DNA from: Micromonospora cremea
Lineage (GTDB): Bacteria > Actinomycetota > Actinomycetes > Mycobacteriales > Micromonosporaceae
DNA length: 64,000 bases
Direction of reading: 5' to 3'
Assembly: GCF_900143515.1 (NCBI RefSeq)
Contig: NZ_FSQT01000002.1
Coordinates: 4,651,501 to 4,715,500, forward strand
Below are positions 1 to 9,300 of the stretch, piece after piece. Numbering within the stretch: the stretch's first letter is position 1; each line of letters opens with the position of its first letter. Position numbers and translations under genes: made by a program. The notes under the pieces were generated by a model. It did not search any database. It saw nothing but the letters and a program-made list of their open reading frames with translations, and was not told the origin of the DNA.

Positions 1-1772
1 CCCGTGAGGGTGGCTTCCGTGGTGGTGACCGTGAGGGTGGCTTCCGTGGTGGTGACCGCCGTGAAAGCGGCGCGCCCCGTGAGGGTGGCTTCCGCGGCGG
101 CGAGCGTCGTGAGGGCGGCTTCCGCGGTGGTGACCGTGAGGGTGGCTTCCGTGGTGGTGACCGCCGTGAGGGCGGTGCGCCCCGTGAGGGTGGCTTCCGT
201 GGTGGTGACCGCCGTGAGGGCGGTGCGCCCCGTGAGGGTGGCTTCCGTGGTGGTGACCGCCGTGAGGGCGGTGCGCCCCGTGAGGGTGGCTTCCGTGGTG
301 GTGACCGCCGTGAGGGCGGTGCGCCCCGTGAGGGTGGCTTCCGTGGCGGTGACCGCCGTGAGGGCGGTGCGCCCCGTGAGGGTGGCTTCCGTGGCGGTGA
401 CCGCCGTGAGGGCGGTGCGCCCCGTGAGGGTGGCTTCCGTGGCGGCGAGCGCCGTGAAGGCGGCGGCTTCCGTGGTGGTGACCGCGAGGGTGGCTTCCGC
501 GGCGGTGACCGTCGTGAGGGCGGCTTCCGCGGCGGCGAGCGCCGTGAAGGTGGCTACCGTGGTGGCGACCGTGAAGGTGGCTTCCGGGCCGACGAGCGGC
601 CGCGTCGCGAGGGCGAGTTCCGCCGGGATGACCGTGCGGGCTCCGCTTCGTCCGAGGGCGGGCGCAGCCTGGCCCCGGCGTTGCCGGACGACATCCTCGC
701 GACCGATCTCGACAAGGACGTTCGCGCCGAGCTGCTCTCGCTGAACAAGCCGGTCGCCGAGACGGTGGCGCGGCACCTGGTGGCCACCGGCCAGCTGATC
801 GACGAGGATCCGGCCGAGGCGCTGGCGCACGCGCTGGCCGCCCGGCGGCTCGCGTCGCGCATCTCCGCCGTCCGTGAGGCGGTGGGCCTGGCTGCGTACC
901 ACGCCGGGGAGTGGCAGACGGCGATCGCCGAGCTGCGCACGTACCACCGGATGAGCGGATTGCAGAGCCACCTGGCCGTGCTCGCGGACTGTGAGCGCGC
1001 CCTGGGCCGGCCGGAGCGGGCCATCGACCTGTTCCGCGGCGCCGACCGGGAGAAGCTGGACCAGGCCGTGGCGATCGAGCTGCTGATCGTCGCCGCCGGC
1101 GCCCGGGGCGACCTCGGGCAGAAGGACGCCGCCGTGGCGATGCTCCAGGTCCCGGACCTCACCAGTGAGGCCACCGTGCCGTGGACGGCTCGGCTGCGGT
1201 ACGCGTACGCCGACGCGCTGCTCGCGGTGGGTCGGCGTGAGGAGGCCCGCGAGTGGTTCTCCCGCGCCGCTGACGTGGACACCGAGGGCGAGACCGATGC
1301 CGCGGAGCGGCTGCTGGAACTCGACGGTGTGGTCATCGAGGGCGACGAGGAGGACGAGACCGCCGAGGAGATCGCCGCAGGCCCGGGTGCTCCCGGTTCG
1401 GTGCCGGCTCGACCGGACACCGAGCTCGCCGCCGGTGACGACGACGACGAGGACGACCTCGACGAGGACGACGACGAGGACGACCTCGACGACGAGGACG
1501 ACGAGGACGAGGACGACCTCGACGACGACGAGGACGACGACGACCGCGACGACGAGGACGAGGACTTCGACGACGACGAGGAGGACGGCGTTGCCGGCCC
1601 TTCCGGCGAAGGCGAGGACCTTGATGGCGAGGACGAGGATCGCCACCCGAGCGGGAACGTTGAGTCGGACACCGCTGCCGACCGGACCGATGCGGTTGGC
1701 GACGGCGACGCGGTGAACACCGACGGGAACGCTCCGGGCCGGGGCGACGAGTCGGGGTCGACGCAGCGGTGA
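1..1772 (+). CDS. RGG-repeat / TPR-like protein with acidic tail (5' end outside window)
   Basis: The reading frame is already open at the left edge (first full codon at 3) and ends at TGA 1770-1772, so the N-terminus is missing. Three parts are visible. Positions 3-600 encode Arg/Gly/Phe/Glu-rich repeats (REGGFRGGDRR-EGGAP). Positions about 681-1330 encode a helical, TPR-like domain rich in Ala/Arg/Glu pairs. Positions about 1435-1600 encode an almost pure Asp/Glu tract. RGG repeats commonly bind RNA, so an RNA-associated role is an inference only. The other frames across the repeat are long and open because the DNA is repetitive; the chosen frame joins the repeat to the helical domain without a break. 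The stop overlaps the GTG of the HAD gene by 4 bp, suggesting translational coupling. Confidence 0.82.
   Translation, partial: REGGFRGGDREGGFRGGDRRESGAPREGGFRGGERREGGFRGGDREGGFRGGDRREGGAPREGGFRGGDRREGGAPREGGFRGGDRREGGAPREGGFRGGDRREGGAPREGGFRGGDRREGGAPREGGFRGGDRREGGAPREGGFRGGERREGGGFRGGDREGGFRGGDRREGGFRGGERREGGYRGGDREGGFRADERPRREGEFRRDDRAGSASSEGGRSLAPALPDDILATDLDKDVRAELLSLNKPVAETVARHLVATGQLIDEDPAEALAHALAARRLASRISAVREAVGLAAYHAGEWQTAIAELRTYHRMSGLQSHLAVLADCERALGRPERAIDLFRGADREKLDQAVAIELLIVAAGARGDLGQKDAAVAMLQVPDLTSEATVPWTARLRYAYADALLAVGRREEAREWFSRAADVDTEGETDAAERLLELDGVVIEGDEEDETAEEIAAGPGAPGSVPARPDTELAAGDDDDEDDLDEDDDEDDLDDEDDEDEDDLDDDEDDDDRDDEDEDFDDDEEDGVAGPSGEGEDLDGEDEDRHPSGNVESDTAADRTDAVGDGDAVNTDGNAPGRGDESGSTQR
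135..422 (+). repeat. 48-bp tandem repeat, six copies, encoding a 16-residue RGG unit
   Basis: Copies begin at 135, 183, 231, 279, 327 and 375, with a partial seventh at 423. Each encodes REGGFRGGDRREGGAP. The copies are nearly identical in DNA, with occasional ggt/ggc third-base changes, which suggests recent expansion by slippage or unequal exchange. Shorter, less regular versions of the unit flank it on both sides (3-134 and 423-600). Confidence 0.9.
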
Positions 1773-2794
1773 GCGTGGACGCCGGGGGGCGGCTGATCGA
1801 CGGGTACACCCTGGTCGTCTTCGACCTGGACGGGGTGATCTACCTGATCGACCGGCCGATCCCCGGCGCCGTCGAGGCGGTGGCCCGGCTGCACGCCGAG
1901 GGGCGGGGGGTGGCGTACGCCACCAACAACGCCTCGCGCCGGTCCAGCGAGGTCGCCGACCTGCTGACCCGGATGGGCGTGCCAGCCCGGCCGGAGGAGG
2001 TGCTCACCTCCGCTGCGGCCTCGGCGGAGCTGCTGCGCGACCGGCTGCCCGCCGGCGCGCCGGTGCTGGTGGTCGGCGCGGAGGCTTTGCGCGCCGAGCT
2101 GCGCGCTGTCGGGCTGACCCCGGTCTCCCGGGCGGACGAGAAGCCGGCCGCGGTGGTGCAGGGCTACGGTCCGCAGGTCGGCTGGGCCGAGCTGGCCGAG
2201 GCGTCGCTCGCGGTGCGGGCCGGCGCGATCTGGATCGCCACCAACACCGACCGGACGCTGCCCAGTGGCCGGGGACCACTGCCCGGCAACGGCGCGCTGG
2301 TCGCCGTGCTGCGTACGGCGCTGGAGCGGGACCCTGACGTGGTGGTCGGCAAGCCGGAGGCGGCGCTGTTCGAGACTGCTGCCCGGCGCAGCGACGGCGG
2401 CCGGGCGCTGATCGTCGGCGACCGGTTGGACACCGACATCGAGGGCGCACGCCGGGCCGGGCTGGACAGTCTGCTCGTGCTCACCGGCGTCAGCCGCGTA
2501 CCCGAACTGCTCGCCGCCGAGCCGGGGCGCCGTCCCACGTACGTCGCGCAGGACCTGGCGGGGCTCTTCGACCCGGCGGCGGTGGTGCGGGTCCCGGGCC
2601 CGGCGGACGCCGGCGGCTGGTCGGTGACGGCCCGCGATGGCGGGCTGGAGCTGGCCGGCTCGGGTCGGGCGCTGGACGCGCTGGCCGCGCTCTGCGCGGC
2701 GGCCTGGTCGGCCCCGGCGGTGCCGCAGATCCGCCCGGCGGGTCCGGATGCGGCCCGCGTGTTGGAGAGCTTCGGTCTGCCAGCGGGAGGATGA
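1769..2794 (+). CDS. HAD-IIA family sugar-phosphate/glycerol-phosphate phosphatase
   Basis: A 341-aa haloacid dehalogenase-type phosphatase. Motif I is FDLDGVIY (nucleophile Asp19, general acid Asp21). Motif II lies in ATNNASRR, the motif III lysine in VVGKPEAALF, and motif IV in IVGDRLDTDIEGA. The cap between motifs II and III is of the class IIA (NagD-like) kind. The gene in the same place in M. tuberculosis (Rv1692) is a glycerol-3-phosphate phosphatase, so that substrate is a reasonable inference, not proven here. The GTG start overlaps the preceding stop. It converges with the SCP2 gene. Confidence 0.9.
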   Translation: MSVDAGGRLIDGYTLVVFDLDGVIYLIDRPIPGAVEAVARLHAEGRGVAYATNNASRRSSEVADLLTRMGVPARPEEVLTSAAASAELLRDRLPAGAPVLVVGAEALRAELRAVGLTPVSRADEKPAAVVQGYGPQVGWAELAEASLAVRAGAIWIATNTDRTLPSGRGPLPGNGALVAVLRTALERDPDVVVGKPEAALFETAARRSDGGRALIVGDRLDTDIEGARRAGLDSLLVLTGVSRVPELLAAEPGRRPTYVAQDLAGLFDPAAVVRVPGPADAGGWSVTARDGGLELAGSGRALDALAALCAAAWSAPAVPQIRPAGPDAARVLESFGLPAGG

Positions 2795-2821
2795 CCCGGT
2801 CTCGAGCGGCGTCGGCGCTCG

Positions 2822-3160
2822 TCAGAGCAGCTTGCGCAGCTTCATCAGGTCGAACGGGTTGGCCTTGATCGACACCCGGCGGGAGGCCACCGCGCCGGTG
2901 ACGTCCAGGTCGCCGCGGACCAGGGCGAGCAGGTCGTCGCTGGAGGTGCTCAGCGCGATCTTGGCCTTGGGGTCGTCGCCGTCGGTCAGCTCGACCAGCC
3001 GCCCGCCGCTGATCCGGCCGTGGAAGGCGGTGTCCAGGTCGGTGATCCGGCAGGCCAGCGTGCGGTCCAGATCGATCCGTTCGCGGACCGTCTCGGCGTT
3101 GCGATCCAGCCGGGCGGCCAGCTCCTGTAATGCCTGCCGGCACTCGTCCACGCTGGCCAC
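2822..3160 (-). CDS. SCP2 sterol-carrier-type domain protein
   Basis: A 112-aa protein made almost entirely of an SCP2-like lipid-binding fold: an N-terminal helical stretch (ASVDECRQALQELAARL), then DGDDPKAKIALSTSSDDLLALVRGDLDV and the closing IKANPFDLMKLRKLL. The GTG at 3160 is preferred because a strong ribosome site (AGGGGGAG) lies just upstream; the open frame extends further but carries none. Ligand unknown. A second, truncated SCP2 gene lies at 43391. Confidence 0.8.
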   Translation of the reverse strand: MASVDECRQALQELAARLDRNAETVRERIDLDRTLACRITDLDTAFHGRISGGRLVELTDGDDPKAKIALSTSSDDLLALVRGDLDVTGAVASRRVSIKANPFDLMKLRKLL

Positions 3161-3271
3161 GTCTCCCCCTCGCTGATCGCCACGCCGTCCTCGGCACCGT
3201 ACCGCACAGGACAGTCCGGGGTGCCCGGTAGCGTGACACCTGCACACCTCGCCCCGCGGAAGGATTCAGGC

Positions 3272-3886
3272 ATGCAGGACGCGTGGCGCGCCTACCTCGA
3301 ATTGGCCATGGGCCTGGCGGAGGCGCCCCGGAAGAAGGCCCAGGACGTGGCGCGTCGCCTCGTCGGCTCCGGCGGCGCGACCGCCGCCCAACTCCAGGCC
3401 CTCGGCGAGGAGCTGGTGACCACCGGCGCCGCCAACCGGGAGGCGCTGACCAAGCTGGTCCGTTTCGAGGTCGATCGGGCGCTGGGCGCGGTCGGCCTGG
3501 CGACCGCGGACGAGGTGGCCGAGCTGACCCGACGGGTGCGCGACCTGGAACGGCAGTTGCGCGAGGCGCGGGCTGCCGAGCCGGCCAGCGGGCCGCCCGC
3601 CGGTCCCGCCCCGGAGCCCGAGGCGCCCCGGGCCCCGCGGCCCGACGCCGGTCTGGTGCCGTCGGACGGCCCGGCGGGCGCGCCGGTCTCCGCGCCGGTG
3701 GCCAAGAAGGCCGTGGCGAAGAAGGCGGTCGCGAAGAAGGCCGTGGCGAAGAAGGCGGTCGTCAAGAAGGCCATCGCGCGAAAGCCACCGGCGACGATCA
3801 GCCGGACCAGCGACGAGGCCCCGACTCCGTCGGACATGCCGGCCAAGAAGGCGGTCGGTGAGCAGCGGCCGGACGACGCGCGGTGA
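3272..3886 (+). CDS. Phasin-like coiled-coil protein with Lys/Ala-rich histone-like tail
   Basis: A 204-aa protein. Residues 1-105 are helical (QDAWRAYLELAMGLAEAPRK, then a coiled coil LTRRVRDLERQLREAR), resembling the phasin / polyhydroxyalkanoate-granule family in length and pattern. A Pro/Ala linker follows, then a run of KKAVA repeats (from about 3700 to 3780) like histone H1 or HupB tails, so the C-terminus could bind DNA or polyphosphate. The ATG at 3272 follows an AAGGA site 9 bp upstream; in-frame codons further upstream lack one. Function is not established. Confidence 0.72.
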   Translation: MQDAWRAYLELAMGLAEAPRKKAQDVARRLVGSGGATAAQLQALGEELVTTGAANREALTKLVRFEVDRALGAVGLATADEVAELTRRVRDLERQLREARAAEPASGPPAGPAPEPEAPRAPRPDAGLVPSDGPAGAPVSAPVAKKAVAKKAVAKKAVAKKAVVKKAIARKPPATISRTSDEAPTPSDMPAKKAVGEQRPDDAR

Positions 3887-3914
3887 GCGCCGCGCCGACC
3901 GACCGGAGCCACCG

Positions 3915-4187
3915 GTGAGCGGCGACATGCGTCCGGGCCCGCCGCCCGGCGCGCGTCCGGGCCCGCCGCCGGGCATCCGGCCGGGTCCACCCGCGGGCGG
4001 GTCGTTCGGCGCGCGGCCGAGCCCGCCGCCGGATCTGGGGGACGACGAGGCGCGGCACCCGGCCGTCGACGCTGCCGTGCGGGCCATGGCCAACGCGGCG
4101 ACGCTCGCCCCGGTGGACCAGATCGCGCAGTACGAGGCGGCCTACGAGACGCTGCGGGAAACCCTCGCCACCATCGACCAGACCTGA
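3915..4187 (+). CDS. Small Pro-rich conserved hypothetical upstream of tlyA
   Basis: About 90 aa. The N-terminal half is a low-complexity PGPPPGxRPGPP repeat. The C-terminal half (AVDAAVRAMANAATLAPVDQIAQYEAAYETLRETLATIDQ) is helical and looks like the functional part. A short conserved hypothetical gene sits in the same place before tlyA in mycobacteria (Rv1693). The GTG at 3915 has a GGAG site; an alternative GTG at 3858 would overlap the previous gene by 29 bp. Confidence 0.6.
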   Translation: MSGDMRPGPPPGARPGPPPGIRPGPPAGGSFGARPSPPPDLGDDEARHPAVDAAVRAMANAATLAPVDQIAQYEAAYETLRETLATIDQT

Positions 4188-4225
4188 GCGGGACGACCAG
4201 GCCTGAGCAGACCGGAGAACCACCC

Positions 4226-5086
4226 ATGGCACGTCGCAACCGGCTGGACGCCGAACTCGTCCGCCGCGGTTTGGCCCGCTCCCGCGAGCAGGCCGCCGCG
4301 CTGGTGGAGGCCGGCCGCGTCCAGCTGCGCGGGGTGCCCGCGCGCAAGGCCGCCGCGATGGTCGACCCCGCTGACCCGTTGCTGGTCACCGGCGCCGACC
4401 CGGCCGAGGAGTACGTCTCCCGGGGCGGGCACAAGCTCGCGGGCGCGTTGGCCGTGTTCGGCCCGGCCGGGCTGAGCGTCGCCGGCCGGCGTTGCCTGGA
4501 CGCCGGCGCGTCGACCGGCGGCTTCACCGACGTGCTGCTGCGCGCCGGTGCCGCCGAGGTGGTGGCGGTGGACGTCGGCTACGGGCAGCTGGCCTGGTCG
4601 TTGCGCACTGACGAGCGGGTCCGGGTCCTGGAGCGCACGAACGTCCGTACGCTCGACTCTGAGGCGATTGGTGGGCCGGTCGACCTCACGGTGGCGGACC
4701 TGTCGTTCATCTCGCTGCGGTTGGTGTTGCCGGCGCTGTCCGGTTGCACCCGGGACGACGGCGACCTGGCGTTGATGGTCAAGCCGCAGTTCGAGGTGGG
4801 CAAGGATCGGGTCGGTGCCGGTGGTGTGGTCCGCGAGCCGGAGCTGCGCGCCGAGGCGGTGCTCGATGTGGCCGCTGCGGCGGCGCGGCTCGGCCTCGGG
4901 TTGGCCGATGTGGCGGCCAGCCCGCTGCCCGGGCCGAGCGGCAACGTGGAGTTCTTCGTATGGTTGCGCCGGGGCGCACTGCCGGCCGACCCGCAGCGGG
5001 TGCGGGCCGTGGTGGCGGCCGGGCCGGACGGCCTGACGACGGCCGGCGACGTGCCGGACGCAGCGGCGGAGGAGGTCGCAGGATGA
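4226..5086 (+). CDS. tlyA: TlyA-type 16S/23S rRNA 2'-O-methyltransferase
   Basis: A 286-aa protein. An N-terminal S4 RNA-binding domain (RLDAELVRRGLARSREQAAA, residues about 4-60) is followed by an FtsJ-like SAM methyltransferase domain with the glycine loop CLDAGASTGGFTDVLL and the VKPQFEVGKD segment carrying a catalytic lysine. In mycobacteria TlyA methylates C1409 of 16S and C1920 of 23S rRNA and makes ribosomes sensitive to capreomycin. ATG start with GGAG upstream. It lies directly before nadK, as in M. tuberculosis (Rv1694-Rv1695). Confidence 0.93.
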   Translation: MARRNRLDAELVRRGLARSREQAAALVEAGRVQLRGVPARKAAAMVDPADPLLVTGADPAEEYVSRGGHKLAGALAVFGPAGLSVAGRRCLDAGASTGGFTDVLLRAGAAEVVAVDVGYGQLAWSLRTDERVRVLERTNVRTLDSEAIGGPVDLTVADLSFISLRLVLPALSGCTRDDGDLALMVKPQFEVGKDRVGAGGVVREPELRAEAVLDVAAAAARLGLGLADVAASPLPGPSGNVEFFVWLRRGALPADPQRVRAVVAAGPDGLTTAGDVPDAAAEEVAG

Positions 5087-5192
5087 ACGCGTGCAGCGAG
5101 CGTTCCGGTACGGCACGCGGGACACGCGGCCGCTCCGGGGTGGCGACGGCGACGGCAGGGCGTCGTTCCGGGTTGAACGGGCGGCCGCTGCG

Positions 5193-6077
5193 ATGAGCCG
5201 GACCGCGCTGCTGGTGACCCACACCGGTCGTCGGCGTAGTACCGAGCACGCCCGCGCCGTCGCCGCCGATCTGATCGCCGCGGGTTTCGAGGTGCGGGTG
5301 ATCGCCGAGGAGGCCGACGACCTCGACCTGCCCGGCGTGGTGCCGGTCGCCGGCCCGGAGGCCGCCGAGGGCGCCGAGATCGTCTTCGCCCTCGGCGGGG
5401 ACGGGACGTTCCTGCGGGCGGCCGAGGTGGCCCGGCCGGCGAAGGCGCCCCTGCTCGGCATCAACCTCGGCAAGGTGGGCTTCCTGGCCGAGGCCGAGAT
5501 CGACGACCTGGACACCGCGGTCCGTGACGTCGTCGGGCGCAACTACACCGTGGACGAGCGGCTCACCCTGGACGTCACGGCCGAGTTCGACGGTGGCCCG
5601 ACCATCGAGTCCTGGGCGCTCAACGAGATCAGCGTCGAGAAGGGCGAGCGAGCGCAGATGCTCGAACTCCTCGTCGACGTGGACGGTCGGCCGCTGTCGC
5701 GCTACGGCTGCGACGGCGTGGTCTGCGCCACCCCCACCGGCTCCACCGCGTACGCGTTCTCCGGCGGCGGGCCGGTGGTCTGGCCGGAGGTGGAGGCGCT
5801 GCTGCTGGTGCCGATCAGCGCGCACGCGTTGTTCAGTCGTCCGCTGGTCACCGCCCCGACGTCCACGTTCATGATCACCGTTGACCCGTTCACCACCCTC
5901 GCCGTGCTCAGCTGCGACGGCCGGCGGGTCTACGACCTGCCGCCCGGCGCCCGGGTCACGGTGCGGCGCGGCGCCCTGCCGGTGCGCATCGTCCGGCTGC
6001 GGGACCGCCCGTTCACCGACCGGCTGGTCGCCAAGTTCGGGCTGCCCGTGCACGGCTGGCGCGGCTCTCGCCGCTGA
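5193..6077 (+). CDS. nadK: NAD kinase
   Basis: A 294-aa ATP/polyphosphate-NAD kinase making NADP+. It shows the family's GGDGT motif (ALGGDGTFLRAAE), the NE segment (ALNEISVEKGE) and the glycine-rich CATPTGSTAYAFSGGGPVV stretch. The ATG at 5193 starts MSRTALLVTHTGR, the conserved N-terminus; the 100 bp before it, also open, are a junction sequence with a 'gcagcgagcg' repeat and are unlikely to be coding. Confidence 0.92.
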   Translation: MSRTALLVTHTGRRRSTEHARAVAADLIAAGFEVRVIAEEADDLDLPGVVPVAGPEAAEGAEIVFALGGDGTFLRAAEVARPAKAPLLGINLGKVGFLAEAEIDDLDTAVRDVVGRNYTVDERLTLDVTAEFDGGPTIESWALNEISVEKGERAQMLELLVDVDGRPLSRYGCDGVVCATPTGSTAYAFSGGGPVVWPEVEALLLVPISAHALFSRPLVTAPTSTFMITVDPFTTLAVLSCDGRRVYDLPPGARVTVRRGALPVRIVRLRDRPFTDRLVAKFGLPVHGWRGSRR

Positions 6078-6302
6078 CCGCCGTCCGGCACGGCACCGCC
6101 TCGGCGGGGCGACCGGATCCCGGATGGCCGGCGGAAACCCGCTGGACATCCGACGGCCCCGCGCCCGCCGCCGGATGTCCACCTGGCGACATGTCGCTGG
6201 TGCGGCGCGCCGCAGCTAGTGACCACCCGACGCGCTCCGTCGCAGACTCCGATCGGTCGATCTCCCTGAGACCGGCCCCCCTGGAGTAGAGGAGCGCATC
6301 GC

Positions 6303-9300
6303 ATGCACAGGCCCCCACGCTGGCTGACCGCCGGCGCGGTCGGCGCGTTGGTCGTCGGGCTCGCCGCACCGGCGTCCGCCGACCCGCCTGCCCGGCCCAC
6401 CGGCCCGAACCCGGGTCCGACCGTCCCGGGTACCGCGCCCGTTCACATCACCCTCATCACCGGCGACCAGGTCGACCTTGTTCAGGCGGCGCCCGGCCGG
6501 CTGGCCGCCACCGTGCGCCCCGGCCCCGGCCGTGAGCGGATCACCTTCCACACCGTGGAGGCCGACGGCGGGCTGCGGGTGCTGCCCAGCGACGTCGTGC
6601 CGTACCTCTCCGCAGGGGTGCTCGATTCCAACCTGTTCGATGTGCAGGAGTTGGCCGCCGACGGGTACGGCGACGCCGCGCAGGGCTCGCTGCCGCTGAT
6701 CGTGCGTTACCAGGAGCAGGCCGGCGGCCGGGTCCGGCCGCTCGCCGGTGTCACCGACGCCCGGCCGTTGGAGAGCATCAACGGCGCGGCGTTGCGGGTC
6801 GGCAAGGGCGACCTCGGTGGCCTGTGGACGACGCTGCGCGGCACGCCGCAGGCCCGTACCGCGGGTGCGCCTGCCCGGCTCGGCGCCGGCGTCGCCCGGA
6901 TCTGGCTGGACGGGAAGGTCCGTCCGGCGCTGGAGCACAGCGTGCCGCAGATCGGCGCTCCGGCGGCCTGGGCGGCTGGCCGGGACGGTAACGGCGTCAA
7001 GGTGGCGGTGCTCGACACCGGCGTCGACGCCACCCACCCCGACCTGGCCGGGCGGATCGCCGAGGCGCAGGACTTCTCCGGCAGCGGTAGCGCCCGCGAC
7101 GGGCACGGCCACGGCACCCACGTGGCGGCCACCATCGCCGGCAGCGGCGCGGCTTCCGCCGGGGTGCGCAAGGGCGTCGCCCCCGGCGCGCAGCTGCTGG
7201 TCGGCAAGGTGCTCGACGACGCCGGCTCCGGCTACGACTCGTCCATCATCGCGGGCATGGAGTGGGCCGCCCACTCCGGCGCGAAGGTGGTCAGCATGAG
7301 CCTCGGTGGCTCCGCCACCGACGGCACCGACCCGATGAGCCAGGCCGTCAACGACCTGACCGCCGAGACCGGGGCGCTCTTCGTCATCGCCGCCGGCAAC
7401 GAGGGCACGCCGCGTTCGGTCGGCTCGCCGGGCGCGGCCGCCGCGGCGCTCACCGTCGGCGCGGTGGACCGCGACGACAACCTCGCGGACTTCTCCAGCC
7501 GTGGCCCGCGGCTCGGCGACAACGGCCTCAAGCCGGAGATCACCGCTCCGGGCGTCGGCATCATCGCCGCCCGGGCCGCCGGCACCACCATGGGTACGCC
7601 GGTGGGGGACGCGTACACGACCGCGTCGGGCACCTCGATGGCCACCCCGCACGTCGCCGGCGCGGCCGCGATCCTCGCCCAGGAACACCCGGACTGGACC
7701 GCCGGGAAGCTCAAGGACGCTCTGGTCAGCACCACGAAGGCGAACCCGGAGTTGACCGTCTTCGAGCAGGGCGGCGGCCGGGTCGACGTGGCCCGGGCGC
7801 TCGGCCAGCGGGTGTACGGCTCGGCCACCGCCGACTTCGGTCGGGTGTCCACCGGCGGCGCGGCGGTCGAGCGGACCGTCACGTACACCAACGGCACCAC
7901 GGCCCCGCAGACCCTGCGGCTGGCCCTGGAGCTGCGCAACCTGGACAGCGGCGCGGCCGAGCCCGACGGTGTCACCGCCGGCGGCGGCGAGGTGACCGTG
8001 CCGGCGGGCGGCAGCGTGGCCGTGCCACTGCGCGCCGACCCGGCGAAGCTGGCCCGCGGTCCGCACGGCGGGTGGCTGGTGGCCACCGGCGCGGACGGCG
8101 TCGCGGTGCGTACCGCCGTCGGGCTCACCCTGAGCGGCCCGGTGCACACGGTCACGGTGAAGGTGCTGGACATGCAGGGGCAGCCGGGCCTCGCGCCGGT
8201 GCTCACCCTCTTCGGCGAGCAGCCCGAGTCCGACTTCATCGGCTGGGTCGGCGGCGAAACGCAGGTGCAGGTCGAAGAGGGCCCGTACCTCGTCGAGGCG
8301 CTGATCGAGCACGGCGCGCCGCTGGACGAGCAGATCACCCTGGCCACCGACCCGGAGCTGATGGTCACCGGGGACGTCACCGTGGTGCTCGACCCGCGCA
8401 AGGGCACCCCGGTGCGGATCGAGACGCCGAAGCCGGCCGAGCAGCGAGCCGCGATCAGCTTCTACGAGCACCGGGTCTTCGGCAACGGCCGGCAGGTCGA
8501 CCACGGCGTGATGACCTTCAGCACCATCCAGCAGGTCAACGTCACGCCGACCCGTCAGGTGCGCCAGGGCGAGTTCGAGTTCTCCTCGCGCTGGCAGCTG
8601 GTGGCGCCGATGGTGGACGCCCGGATCAGCGGGGTGTCCGGTCCGCTGGACATCAACCTGATGGGCCACTCGCCGGCGCCGACCGGCCGGCAGAAGCTGC
8701 CGCTGGTCTGGGCCGGGACCGGCACCCCCGCCGAGCTGGCCCGGGTGCGCGGCGCCGCGGCGCTGCTCACCACCAACCCGGACGCCTCGGAGGATGAGCA
8801 GATCGCGGCGGCTGCGGCGGCCGGTGCGAAGTCGGTGCTCATCGTCCGGCCGGCCGACCAGAGCGCGTGGACGGTCTGGACCCCGCAGGGGGACCGGCTT
8901 GCCGTGCCCGCGATGGCGGTGGCGTACGACGACGGGCAGCGGGTGATCGCGGCGGCGCGTGAGGGCCGGGCGACGCTGGACCTGACGCTGACCGTGGACA
9001 GCCCCTACCTGTACGACGTGTGGCAGGTCTCGAAGGGCCGGGTGCCGGAGCGGATCGAGCACATCGTCACCGCGAAGAACACCGCCGAGGTGAGCGCCAA
9101 CTACGGCGACGTCGGCGGTTCGGAGTGGGCCACCGAGCAGCGGTTCGGCTGGCGTCCGTGGCAGGACACCTCCTGGAACGACGACCAGCGGCTGGTGCGT
9201 ACCGGCACCACCCGGCAGGAGTTCGTCAGCGCCGGCGACAACTGGTGGCAGCACCGGGTCCTGCACCGGATCACCTGGTCCTGGGGACGGCTGCTCGGCG

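Noticed and set aside
135..422. CRISPR-like array
   Set aside because: The 48-bp units are directly tandem with no unique spacers and are in frame with a protein.
4..744. Long open frame of Val/Ala/Arg repeats across the left edge
   Set aside because: A shadow of the 48-bp repeat in another frame. Only the RGG frame continues into the helical domain and ends at a coupled stop.
554..1894. Long Ser-rich open frame on the minus strand over the acidic tract
   Set aside because: The reverse of GAC/GAG codons gives endless Ser/Arg codons. No start signal or domain; antisense to a supported gene.
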